Shown in pieces: positions 1 to 7,719 of a stretch of DNA of 64,000 bases; position 1 is the first letter of the stretch; the number at the start of each line of letters is the position of its first letter. Position numbers and translations under genes: made by a program. This DNA comes from Streptomonospora nanhaiensis. GTDB lineage: Bacteria > Actinomycetota > Actinomycetes > Streptosporangiales > Streptosporangiaceae. The notes beneath the pieces were generated by a model that worked only from the letters and a program-made list of their open reading frames with translations, did no database searches and was not told the origin of the DNA. The stretch lies in the NCBI RefSeq assembly GCF_026642255.1, contig NZ_CP113264.1:992001-1056000 (forward strand), written 5' to 3'.

Positions 1-191
1 TTACTCGCCAGTAGGTGCGGTTCGGCACGGCCCTGTCCGCACCCCTCCGGAAGGGGCCGGACCGGCCCGCGGCGGCGCGGAAACGACGTGATGAAATGTG
101 CGCCCCTTTCCCTTGCGCAACAATGCTTAACGCCCGGGCAAAGTGCGTCGGAAATGCGCCCCCGCGCACCTGTCGTCCGGCCCGATCTCTG

Positions 192-197
192 TAGTGT
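192..197 (+). promoter_or_regulatory. -10 box of ppc, probable leaderless start
   Basis: TAGTGT fits the actinobacterial -10 pattern TANNNT and lies 7 nt before the ATG at 205. No ribosome binding site precedes that ATG, so transcription probably starts at or next to the start codon. No convincing -35 box is visible. The first 190 bases show no other recognisable feature. Confidence 0.5.
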
Positions 198-204
198 CGG
201 GCCC

Positions 205-2850
205 ATGACAGCGGTAAGCGCAGAACGCGACAGTGCCCGGCAGGAAGTTCCCGAGCAGCTCAGGAATGACGTCAAACTCCTCGGAGAGATGCTCGGAACG
301 GTCCTCGCCGAAAGCGGCGGCGAGGAACTGCTCGCCGATGTCGAGAAGCTCCGACACGCCGTGATCGGCGCCCGTGACGGTTCCGTCACAGGCGAGGAGA
401 TCACCGCGATCGTCGCCGCCTGGCCCCTCGAACGCGCCAAGCAGGTGGCCAGGGCCTTCACGGTGTACTTCCACCTGGCCAACCTCGCCGAGGAGCACCA
501 GCGGATGCGGGCCCTGCGCGAGCGCGACGACGCCGCCAACCCTCCCCGCGAGTCCCTGGCCGCCGCCGTGCGCGCCATCCGGGAGGCCGACGGCGGGGAG
601 GAGCGCCTCAACGAGCTCGTGGCCGGCATGGAGTTCCATCCCGTGCTCACGGCCCACCCCACGGAGGCCCGGCGCCGCGCCGTCTCCACCTCCATCCAGC
701 GGATCAGCGAGGACCTCGACGCCTGGCACGCCTCCCACGAGGGGAGCAGCGCCGCCGCCGAGGCGCACCGGCGCCTGCTGGAGGAGATCGACCTCCTCTG
801 GCGCACCTCCCAGCTGCGCTACACCCGGCTCGACCCGCTCGACGAGGTGCGCACCGCCCTCGCGGCGTTCGACGAGACCATCTTCTCCGTCATCCCGCAG
901 GTCTACCGGAGCCTGGACGCCGCCATCGACCCCGACGGCACCGGCGTCCGGCCCCCGCGCGCCACGCCCTTCGTCCGCTACGGCAGCTGGATCGGCGGCG
1001 ACCGGGACGGCAACCCCTACGTCACCCACGACGTGACCCGCGAGGCCGTGCTCATCCAGTCCGAGCACGTGCTGCGCGGGCTGGAGGGCGCCGCGGACAG
1101 GGTCGCCCGCACCCTCACCGCCTACTCCAACCTCACCCCGGCCAGCCCGGCGCTGCTCGACGCCCTCTCCGCGGCCCGGGCCGGCCACCCCGCCCTGATG
1201 GCCGGGATCGGCGAGCGCTCGCCCAACGAGCCGCACCGCCAGCTCCTGCTGCTGGCCGCCGCCCGGCTGCGCGCCACCCGCGAACGCGACGCCGACCTCG
1301 CCTACCCCGACGCCGACGCCTTCCTCGACGACCTGCGCACCGTGCAGGACTCGCTGGTCGACGCGGGCGCCGTCCGCCAGGCCTACGGTGAGCTCCAGCA
1401 CCTCGTCTGGCAGGCGGAGACCTTCGGCTTCCACCTCGCGGAGCTGGAGATCCGCCAGCACAGCGAGGTGCACGCCGCCGCACTGGAGGAGCTCAGGGCG
1501 GGGAAGGCCCCCTCGGAGCGCACCGAGGAGGTACTGGCGACCATCCGGGTCATCGCCTGGATCCAGGAGCGCTTCGGCGTGGAGGCGTGCCGCCGCTACA
1601 TCGTCAGCTTCACCCGCACCGCGGAGGACGTCGCCGCCGTCCACGAGCTGGCCTCCCACGCCCTGCCGCCCGAGCGGATGCCCGTCCTCGACGTCATCCC
1701 CCTGTTCGAGACCGGCGCCGACCTGGACGCCTCGCCCGACGTGCTCGACGGCATGCTGGAGGTGCCCCAGATCCGGCGGAGGCTCGAACAGACCGGCCGC
1801 CGCGTCGAGGTCATGCTCGGCTACAGCGACTCCGCCAAGGACGTCGGCCCGGTCAGCGCCACCCTGCGGCTGTACGACGCCCAGGCCCGGCTGGCCGCGT
1901 GGGCGGAGCGGCACGACGTGCGGCTCACCCTCTTCCACGGCCGCGGCGGGTCGCTCGGACGCGGCGGCGGGCCCGCCAGCCGCGCCCTGCTCGCCCAGGC
2001 GCCCGGGTCGGTCGGCGGCCGGTTCAAGGTCACCGAGCAGGGCGAGGTCATCTTCGCCCGCTACGGGCAGCCCGCCATCGCCCGCCGCCACATCGAGCAG
2101 GTCGGCCACGCGGTGCTCATGGCCTCCACCGACGCGGTGCAGGAGCGGGAGCGCTCCGCCGAGGCCAGGTTCCGGGGGGTCGCCGACGCCATCGCCGGAG
2201 CGGCCCAGGAGACCTACCTGGAGCTGATCAACACCGAGGACTTCGCGCTGTGGTTCTCCCGGGTCAGCCCCCTGGAGGAGCTCGGGGAGCTGCGGCTGGG
2301 CTCGCGCCCCGCGCGCCGCGGGGCGGCACGCGGCCTCGGCGACCTGCGCGCGATCCCGTGGGTGTTCGCCTGGACCCAGACCCGGGTCAACCTGCCCGGC
2401 TGGTACGGGCTGGGGTCGGGGCTGGCCGCCGTCGAGGACGTGTCCGCCCTCCGGGCCGCGTACCGCGAGTGGCCGATGTTCGCGTCCCTGCTCGACAACG
2501 CGGAGATGAGCCTGGCCAAGACCGACCGCACCATCGCCGAGCGCTACCTGGCGCTGGGCGGCCGGCCGGAGCTGACCGCGAGGGTGCTGGACGAGTACGA
2601 CCTCACCCGCGAGCTGGTCCTGCGGGTGACCGGCCACAGCCGCCTGCTGGAGAACCGGGCGGTGCTCTCGCGGGCCGTCGACCTGCGCAACCCGTACGTG
2701 GACGCGCTGTCCCACCTCCAGCTGCGCGCCCTGGAGGCGCTGCGGGGCGAGGAGGCGGACTCGCTCTCCGAGCAGGACCAGCAGCACCTGGAGCGGCTGC
2801 TCCTGCTCTCCGTGAACGGCGTCGCCGCCGGACTCCAGAACACCGGCTGA
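205..2850 (+). CDS. ppc: phosphoenolpyruvate carboxylase
   Basis: Cytosolic anaplerotic enzyme that carboxylates phosphoenolpyruvate with bicarbonate to oxaloacetate, feeding the TCA cycle that the succinate dehydrogenases in this window also serve. The 881-residue product has the bacterial family length. Visible family motifs are the HPT catalytic-histidine segment (about residue 151), GGDRDGNPYV (about 265), and the glycine-rich active-site loop FHGRGGSLGRGGGP (about 577), with the C-terminal region complete. The frame is open upstream to 88, but I prefer ATG 205: the extra 39 residues are unlike the family, and a -10 box sits 7 nt before 205, suggesting a leaderless mRNA. It stands alone, and a hairpin separates it from the convergent Uma2-type gene. 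Confidence 0.97.
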   Translation: MTAVSAERDSARQEVPEQLRNDVKLLGEMLGTVLAESGGEELLADVEKLRHAVIGARDGSVTGEEITAIVAAWPLERAKQVARAFTVYFHLANLAEEHQRMRALRERDDAANPPRESLAAAVRAIREADGGEERLNELVAGMEFHPVLTAHPTEARRRAVSTSIQRISEDLDAWHASHEGSSAAAEAHRRLLEEIDLLWRTSQLRYTRLDPLDEVRTALAAFDETIFSVIPQVYRSLDAAIDPDGTGVRPPRATPFVRYGSWIGGDRDGNPYVTHDVTREAVLIQSEHVLRGLEGAADRVARTLTAYSNLTPASPALLDALSAARAGHPALMAGIGERSPNEPHRQLLLLAAARLRATRERDADLAYPDADAFLDDLRTVQDSLVDAGAVRQAYGELQHLVWQAETFGFHLAELEIRQHSEVHAAALEELRAGKAPSERTEEVLATIRVIAWIQERFGVEACRRYIVSFTRTAEDVAAVHELASHALPPERMPVLDVIPLFETGADLDASPDVLDGMLEVPQIRRRLEQTGRRVEVMLGYSDSAKDVGPVSATLRLYDAQARLAAWAERHDVRLTLFHGRGGSLGRGGGPASRALLAQAPGSVGGRFKVTEQGEVIFARYGQPAIARRHIEQVGHAVLMASTDAVQERERSAEARFRGVADAIAGAAQETYLELINTEDFALWFSRVSPLEELGELRLGSRPARRGAARGLGDLRAIPWVFAWTQTRVNLPGWYGLGSGLAAVEDVSALRAAYREWPMFASLLDNAEMSLAKTDRTIAERYLALGGRPELTARVLDEYDLTRELVLRVTGHSRLLENRAVLSRAVDLRNPYVDALSHLQLRALEALRGEEADSLSEQDQQHLERLLLLSVNGVAAGLQNTG

Positions 2851-2866
2851 CCGCCACGGCCCCCGC

Positions 2867-2914
2867 GACCGCGGCGGCGCCCCGCACCCGTGAGGGGTGC
2901 GGGGCGCCGCGGTC
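2867..2914. terminator. bidirectional terminator hairpin
   Basis: A long GC-rich inverted repeat lies between the convergent ppc and Uma2-type genes. The arms are 2867-2889 and 2895-2914; pairing is complete except for a 3-nt bulge in the left arm. There is no U-tract, as is usual for actinobacterial terminators. Confidence 0.75.
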
Positions 2915-2937
2915 GTCACGGGGCCGGGCGCGGTGCG

Positions 2938-3540
2938 TCAGGCGGGGAAGCCGCCGGTGTCCAGCGTCAGGTCGAACGGCGCGGGGAGGTGGATCTCCTT
3001 GCCGAACGGCACCTTGGTCGCGCCGGTGTACACACCGTTCTCCGGTCCGGAGAAGAGGGTGACCTCGCCCCTGTCCGTCTCCGGGTCCCAGCGGTCCACG
3101 AGCAGGTACAGGGGTATGCCGGCGTGGGCGCAACCCCAGAGCTTGGGTTTGCGGTCCCGGTCGGCGGTGCTCCTGGAGGTCACCTCGACCACCAGCAGGG
3201 CGTCGGAGACCAGGTTCTCGGGGTCGTACTCCATCACGGAATGCGGGATGACCAGAAGGTCGGGGATGTACAGGCCGCTCCGGAAGGGCACACGTACATC
3301 GACGGTCTGGTGGACCTCTGCCTCCGCGATCGAACTGCCGTCGCGCAGGATCTCGCGGGTGAGGGCTTTGCCGACCTGCCATACGATCTGGCTGTGTTCG
3401 GGCTTCGGGGGTGTCACGAGGACAAGCGCGCCTTCGATGATCTCGGCCCGACATCCCTCGGGCACGTCCAGTTCTTCCCAGGTGCGCAGCATGAACTGCC
3501 AGGAGAGCAGTGCTTCGGGTTCCACCGCCGCGATACTCAT
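2938..3540 (-). CDS. Uma2 family (DUF820) putative nuclease
   Basis: The 200-residue protein resembles the Uma2/DUF820 family, a PD-(D/E)XK-fold group common in actinobacteria and cyanobacteria. Visible features are the N-terminal RAEIIEGALVLV segment, the central YIPDLLVIP with its acidic residue, and VVEVTSRST followed by K in DRKPKLWGCAHAGIPLYLLVD, which supply the D, E and K residues expected for the nuclease core. The frame opens earlier with a GTG at 3585, but ATG 3540 is preceded by GGAGGTG about 9 nt away and is preferred. Function in vivo is unknown for nearly all members; no partner gene is adjacent. Confidence 0.8.
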   Translation of the reverse strand: MSIAAVEPEALLSWQFMLRTWEELDVPEGCRAEIIEGALVLVTPPKPEHSQIVWQVGKALTREILRDGSSIAEAEVHQTVDVRVPFRSGLYIPDLLVIPHSVMEYDPENLVSDALLVVEVTSRSTADRDRKPKLWGCAHAGIPLYLLVDRWDPETDRGEVTLFSGPENGVYTGATKVPFGKEIHLPAPFDLTLDTGGFPA

Positions 3541-3657
3541 CTGCCGCGTCACCTCCGGTAGCTGAACGTAGCGAGGCACGGTCACCGATGTGCTGTTCTC
3601 AGACTAACCGGCGGGCTTCTTTCCCACACCGGTTTCCGGAACGGGTTTCGGCGCTGC

Positions 3658-3663
3658 TGTAAT
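3658..3663 (+). promoter_or_regulatory. possible -10 box of birA
   Basis: TGTAAT lies 6 nt before the ATG of birA and there is no ribosome binding site, which suggests a leaderless transcript. The match to the -10 consensus is reasonable but not perfect. Confidence 0.35.
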
Positions 3664-3669
3664 GGGCGT

Positions 3670-4530
3670 ATGACCAGCGAACCCGACCCCTTCCCGCGAC
3701 CGCCGCTCGACACGGCGGCACTCGACGCCGTCCTCGTCCGGCCGGGCGGCCTGTGGCGGCGGATCGAGGTGCTGCCCGAGACCGGGTCCACCAACACCGA
3801 CCTGGCCGCGCGCGCCGCGGCCGGCGCCCCGCACGGGAGCGTGCTGGTGACCGAGCACCAGACCGCGGGCAAGGGCCGGCTCGGCCGCGGTTTCAGCGTC
3901 CCCCCGAGGGCGGCCCTCACCGTGTCGCTCCTGGTGCGCCCCGACGCGCCCGTCTCCTCCCTCAGCTGGCTCTCCCCGCTCATGGGCGTGGCCGGGGTCG
4001 GCGCGGTGCGCCGCCTGTCCGGGGTGAAGGCGTCCCTGAAGTGGCCCAACGACGTGATCGTCCCCGCCGGGCTGCGGTCCGGTGCGGCGCGGTCGGACGG
4101 CAAGCTCGCGGGCATCCTCGCCGAGGTCGACTTCTCCTCCGGGAGCCCCGCCGTGGTCGTCGGCATCGGCCTCAACGTGTCCCAGTCGCGCTCCGAGCTG
4201 CCCGTCGACAACGCCGTCTCCCTGCGCGGCGAGGGCTCCGCGGCCCTGGACCGCGGCGCGCTCCTCGCCGCCGTCCTGGGGGAGTTCGAGGAGCTGTACA
4301 CGGTGTGGACGGCGGCCGGGGGCGACGCCGAGGCCAGCGGCCTGGCCTCCGCCTACCGGGACACGTGTGCCACCCTGGGGCGCCCGGTCCGGGTCCACCT
4401 GCCCGGCGGCCGGGTGCTGGAGGGGACCGCGACGGGTGTGGACTCCGAGGCGCGGCTGCTGGTCCGTGGGCCGGACGGCGAGCGCGCGCTCAGCGCGGGC
4501 GACGTCGTCCACGTGCGCCCGGGCGGCTGA
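3670..4530 (+). CDS. birA: biotin--[acetyl-CoA-carboxylase] ligase
   Basis: Activates biotin with ATP to biotinyl-AMP and transfers it to the lysine of biotin carboxyl carrier domains of acyl-CoA carboxylases in the cytosol. The 286-residue product shows the catalytic-domain motifs: ETGSTNTDL, the glycine-rich adenylate loop HQTAGKGRLGRGF (expected GRGR-type loop), LKWPNDV, and KLAGILAEV with the biotin-contacting lysine, then the C-terminal SH3-like domain after about residue 235. There is no N-terminal winged helix, so it is a monofunctional ligase and not a repressor. A cyclase gene follows, as I recall for the Streptomyces coelicolor birA-cya neighbourhood. Confidence 0.95.
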   Translation: MTSEPDPFPRPPLDTAALDAVLVRPGGLWRRIEVLPETGSTNTDLAARAAAGAPHGSVLVTEHQTAGKGRLGRGFSVPPRAALTVSLLVRPDAPVSSLSWLSPLMGVAGVGAVRRLSGVKASLKWPNDVIVPAGLRSGAARSDGKLAGILAEVDFSSGSPAVVVGIGLNVSQSRSELPVDNAVSLRGEGSAALDRGALLAAVLGEFEELYTVWTAAGGDAEASGLASAYRDTCATLGRPVRVHLPGGRVLEGTATGVDSEARLLVRGPDGERALSAGDVVHVRPGG

Positions 4531-4643
4531 CCGGCCCGCTCCGCCGGGCCGGCCGACGGGGCGGCGGAGCGTCGGGCGGGGTTGTCCACAAGAGGACTTC
4601 CGCTCACTCCCGCGGCCGACCGCCTTGTGCCATCATCACCGTT

Positions 4644-4862
4644 ATGGCTATCGCGGACCGCTGCCCCTCTGACGACGAGGAGCTCGACACCTCCCTCCGG
4701 GAACGCATCCCGCGGTACGGGACGTTGTCCGTACAGGCGGCCTCCGAACAGGGGGGAAGGGGCCTGCGCCGGGCGCCGAGACCCGGGCGGCCCCGGTCCA
4801 GGGCCCGCAGACAGGCCGACGCCGCCCGGAGACCGGAGCCGTCGGCGGTGCCGCAGAGGTGA
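4644..4862 (+). CDS. small basic hypothetical protein (uncertain)
   Basis: A 72-residue open frame from ATG 4644 fills the gap between birA and the cyclase gene. The N-terminal half is acidic with a mixed composition; the C-terminal half is mostly Arg, Pro and Ala, the kind of sequence that open frames in GC-rich DNA often give by chance. No Shine-Dalgarno sequence precedes the ATG. I do not recognise a family. It may be a real small gene or spurious, and no function is proposed. Confidence 0.35.
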   Translation: MAIADRCPSDDEELDTSLRERIPRYGTLSVQAASEQGGRGLRRAPRPGRPRSRARRQADAARRPEPSAVPQR

Positions 4863-4912
4863 CCATGCGCCTCCGGTACGCGCCCGCCCCTTCCGAGGAG
4901 GGGGCACGGGCG

Positions 4913-4918
4913 TAAGCT
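4913..4918 (+). promoter_or_regulatory. -10 box upstream of the adenylyl cyclase gene
   Basis: TAAGCT matches TANNNT. A transcript beginning about 7 nt downstream would carry a leader of roughly 75 nt before the preferred start at 5001. A GTG at 4923 is only 4 nt from the box and is therefore an unlikely leaderless start. Confidence 0.45.
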
Positions 4919-5000
4919 GGAGGTGATCCGCGCCGCGTCCCGGCACGGTGACGAGGCGATTGCTCCCCGGCATCCGGGGATGAGCCGTGAAAGAGAACGT

Positions 5001-5990
5001 ATGCCGTCGCGTCCGGACCCGAAAGCGATCGAGGCCGCCCTCCTGGGCGGCGAACCTGTCTACACCAGGGAACAGGCGATCGAGCTCGCCGGTGCCGACC
5101 CCGAACTCGCCGGCCGCATATGGCGCGCCCTCGGGTTCCCCAACCAGGGCGAGGAGACGGTCACCTTCGCGGAGAGCGACGTGGAGTCGCTGCGGATCGC
5201 CAACAGCCTGCTCCAGGAGGGCATCCTGGACGAGGAGGGCGTGGTCCGCTTCGCCCGCGCGATGGGCCAGACCATGGCCCGCCTCGCGGACTGGCAGACC
5301 AGCATCCTGAGCACGCTCATCTACAAGGAGGGCGTGGACTCCGCGACCCCCCTGATGAACCAGGTCAAGGAGCTGCTGCCGGACGTCGAGCGCCTCCTGC
5401 TGCACATCTGGCGCCGCCAGCTCTCCGCCTCCACGGCACGCACCCTCGCGGTGATGTCCAACGGCACCGACGGGGTGCCCAACTACTACCCGCTGGTCGT
5501 CGGCTTCGCGGACCTGGTCTCCTTCACCACGCTCAGCCGCGAGCTGGACGAGGTGGAGCTGGCCGGGGTGGTGGAGGGCTTCGAGGCCACCGCGGCCGAC
5601 ATCGTCGCCTCCGGCGGGGGCCGCGTCGTCAAGACCCTCGGCGACGAGGTGCTCTACGTGGCCGACTCACCGGCCGAGGCCGCCGACATCGCCCTGCGCC
5701 TCGCCTCCGGCGTCAAGACCCACGTGGAGGTGCCCGACGTGCGGGTCGGCCTGGCCGCGGGGCCGGTCCTGACCCTGCACGGCGACGTGTTCGGCACGAC
5801 CGTCAACCGCTCCAGCAGACTGACCTCCTTCGCCCGCCCCGGCACCGTCCTCATCGACGAGAGCCTCGCCGAGAGCCTCACCGACGAGGACGGGCTCCAG
5901 GTGGTCAGGGTGAGGGCGCGTCACGCGCACGGGCTCGGCCTCATCCAGCCGTACGCGCTGCGCCGCAACTTCGAGCCCACCGGACTCTGA
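5001..5990 (+). CDS. class III adenylyl cyclase with N-terminal regulatory domain
   Basis: Predicted cytosolic enzyme that makes cAMP from ATP. Residues 1 to about 140 match the helical regulatory domain of the Rv1264 type (Ad_Cy_reg), known there to be pH-responsive and autoinhibitory. The catalytic domain follows: FADLVSFT with the first metal-binding Asp, KTLGDEVLYV with the substrate-selecting Lys and second metal-binding Asp, and VNRSSRL with the transition-state Asn and Arg, so all canonical residues are present. ATG 5001 is preceded by AAAGAGA; in-frame starts at 4923 and 4980 are less well placed. Gene order birA-cyclase recalls S. coelicolor. A Crp-like site before the Sdh1 operon at 10691 could be a target of this signal; that link is inference. 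Confidence 0.93.
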   Translation: MPSRPDPKAIEAALLGGEPVYTREQAIELAGADPELAGRIWRALGFPNQGEETVTFAESDVESLRIANSLLQEGILDEEGVVRFARAMGQTMARLADWQTSILSTLIYKEGVDSATPLMNQVKELLPDVERLLLHIWRRQLSASTARTLAVMSNGTDGVPNYYPLVVGFADLVSFTTLSRELDEVELAGVVEGFEATAADIVASGGGRVVKTLGDEVLYVADSPAEAADIALRLASGVKTHVEVPDVRVGLAAGPVLTLHGDVFGTTVNRSSRLTSFARPGTVLIDESLAESLTDEDGLQVVRVRARHAHGLGLIQPYALRRNFEPTGL

Positions 5991-6086
5991 CCCGCCCGGC
6001 CGGTGCGCGCCGCTCCCGGCCCCGGGGGCGCTCCGACTCTCACTCCCCTCTTACCGAACAGGCGTGTGCGGAGGGTGCGGGAGGGA

Positions 6087-6092
6087 TAGGCT
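6087..6092 (+). promoter_or_regulatory. -10 box upstream of the MBL-fold hydrolase gene
   Basis: TAGGCT is a typical actinobacterial -10 hexamer, 35 to 45 nt before the candidate start codons. No clear -35 element is visible. Confidence 0.45.
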
Positions 6093-6127
6093 CGGAACCG
6101 CCGTACCGGCCCACAAGACGTCAGGTG

Positions 6128-6772
6128 ATGAGCCCTGTGAGCGTGCCTCCTCCCATCCAACGCCTGCGCACCTCGGGCATTTTCAGCCTGGAGGGCGGCG
6201 AGTTCGATGTCGAGAACAACGTGTGGATCGTCGGCGACGAGGACAGCGCGATCGTCATCGACGCCGCGCACGACCACCAGGCGATCGCGCGCGGCCTCGG
6301 CGACCGCGAACTGATGGCCATCGTGTCCACCCACGGGCACAGCGACCACGTCAACGCCGCCGTCGCGCTCGCCGACCTGGCGAACTGCCCGATCCTGCTG
6401 CACCCCGACGACGCGGAGCTCTGGCACCACGTCCACCCCCACCGCGAACCGGACGCGCCGCTGCTGGACGGAGAGGCGCTGCTGGTCGGAGGTGTGGAGC
6501 TCCAGATCCTGCACACCCCGGGCCACACCCCCGGAGGGGTGTGCCTGTACGCGCCCGAACTGGGCGCGGTCTTCACCGGGGACACGCTCTTCCCGGGCGG
6601 GCCGGGGGCCACCGGGCAGCCGTTCTCGGACTTCCCGACGATCATCGCCTCCATCCGCGACCGCCTGGCGCCCCTGCCGGGGGAGACCGTCGTCCACCCC
6701 GGCCACGGGGAGACCACGACCGTCGCCGAGGCCGCCGAGCACCTGGACGCCTGGGCCGCCCGGGGGTTCTGA
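6128..6772 (+). CDS. MBL-fold metallo-hydrolase (glyoxalase II-like)
   Basis: The 214-residue protein is a complete metallo-beta-lactamase-fold hydrolase with the dinuclear zinc signature: THGHSDH (HxHxDH), HTPGHTPGG, FTGDTLF and the C-terminal HPGHGE. Size and motifs resemble the compact actinobacterial glyoxalase II-like group (hydroxyacylglutathione hydrolase relatives). In an organism with mycothiol the substrate might be a mycothiol thioester, but this is inference. The start is uncertain: ATG 6128 has an AGG only 2 nt away, and an in-frame GTG at 6137 sits about 10 nt after AGGTG. It is followed by a hairpin and the convergent Sdh1 operon. Confidence 0.88.
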   Translation: MSPVSVPPPIQRLRTSGIFSLEGGEFDVENNVWIVGDEDSAIVIDAAHDHQAIARGLGDRELMAIVSTHGHSDHVNAAVALADLANCPILLHPDDAELWHHVHPHREPDAPLLDGEALLVGGVELQILHTPGHTPGGVCLYAPELGAVFTGDTLFPGGPGATGQPFSDFPTIIASIRDRLAPLPGETVVHPGHGETTTVAEAAEHLDAWAARGF

Positions 6773-6844
6773 CCCGCTCGTCGGACCAGCTGCCGCCGCG
6801 CCGACCGGCCGGGCCCTTCCCCTGCCGGCCCCGGGCCGTGCGGT

Positions 6845-6869
6845 GCCCCCGGGGGACGTCCCCGGGGGC
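6845..6869. terminator. terminator hairpin between MBL hydrolase and Sdh1 operon
   Basis: GC-rich inverted repeat with arms of about 11 bp, a 2-nt loop and one bulged G, in the convergent gap between the hydrolase gene and the end of the Sdh1 iron-sulfur gene. Confidence 0.6.
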
Positions 6870-6915
6870 GCCGATGACCACGGGCGCGCGTCCGGCCGCC
6901 CGCACGCCGTTCGGG

Positions 6916-7719
6916 TCAGCCGTCCGTCCGGGTCCGGTCAGCCGTAGGACGCACGTTCGGGACGATCGGGGTGTCCTTCGGGCGGACCCCGATCTTCGAG
7001 CCCAGCCACACCAGGGGGTCGTACTTGCGGTCCGCGACCCGCTCCTTCATCGGGATCAGCGCGTTGTCGGTGATGTGGATGCCCTCCGGGCACACCTCCG
7101 TGCAGCACTTGGTGATGTTGCAGTAGCCCAGGCCGAACTCGTCCTGTGCGATCGCGCGCCGGTCGGCCGTGTCCTCGGGGTGCATCTCCAGCTCGGCCAC
7201 GCGCATCAGGAAGCGCGGCCCCGAGAAGTGCTCCTTGTTCTCCTCGTGGTCCCGGATCACGTGGCACACGTTGTTGCACAGGAAGCACTCGATGCACTTG
7301 CGGAACTCCTGTGAGCGCTCCACGTCGACCTGCGCCATGCGGAAGTCGCCCGGCTCCGCCTTCGGGTCCGGTGCGAACGACGGGATCTCCATCGCCTTCC
7401 GGTAGTTGTACGACACGTCGCACACCAGGTCCCGGATCACGGGGAAGGTGCGCATCGGCGTCACCGTCACCACCTCGTCCTCGTCGAAGACACTCATCCG
7501 GGTCATGCACGAGAGCCTCGGCCGCCCGTTGATCTCCACCGAGCACGAACCGCACTTGCCCGCCTTGCAGTTCCACCGGACCGCGAGGTCCGGGGTCTGC
7601 GTGGCCTGGAGCCGGTGCAGCACGTCCAGCACCACCTCGCCCTCGTTGACCTCGACCCGGTACTCGGCGAGCCCGCCCTCGCCGGAACCCCGCCACACCC
7701 TGAACACGCGCTCGCTCAT
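6916..7719 (-). CDS. succinate dehydrogenase (Sdh1 type) iron-sulfur subunit
   Basis: Electron-transfer subunit of the first succinate dehydrogenase. The 267-residue protein has the plant-type 2Fe-2S ligand set CKAGKCGSC with a later Cys, then CIECFLCNNVC and CTEVCPEG supplying ligands of the 4Fe-4S and 3Fe-4S clusters. It ends the minus-strand operon anchor-flavoprotein-iron-sulfur, overlapping the flavoprotein stop by 4 nt (ATGA), so translation is probably coupled. Order and subunit lengths match mycobacterial Rv0249c-Rv0248c-Rv0247c (Sdh1). It is clearly distinct from the SdhB at 14601. Confidence 0.95.
   Translation of the reverse strand: MSERVFRVWRGSGEGGLAEYRVEVNEGEVVLDVLHRLQATQTPDLAVRWNCKAGKCGSCSVEINGRPRLSCMTRMSVFDEDEVVTVTPMRTFPVIRDLVCDVSYNYRKAMEIPSFAPDPKAEPGDFRMAQVDVERSQEFRKCIECFLCNNVCHVIRDHEENKEHFSGPRFLMRVAELEMHPEDTADRRAIAQDEFGLGYCNITKCCTEVCPEGIHITDNALIPMKERVADRKYDPLVWLGSKIGVRPKDTPIVPNVRPTADRTRTDG

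Noticed and set aside
88..204. N-terminal extension of PEP carboxylase from ATG 88
   Set aside because: The 39 extra residues do not resemble the family and a -10 box lies just before ATG 205.
127..2919. 930-codon open frame on the minus strand opposite ppc
   Set aside because: It is antisense to a certain gene, has no family resemblance, and is rich in Gly, Arg, Val and Ala as expected from mirrored codons in GC-rich DNA.
4923..5000. longer start of the adenylyl cyclase (GTG 4923 or ATG 4980)
   Set aside because: GTG 4923 lies only 4 nt after the -10 box and overlaps its own GGAGG; ATG 4980 has no spaced ribosome site, whereas ATG 5001 has AAAGAGA.
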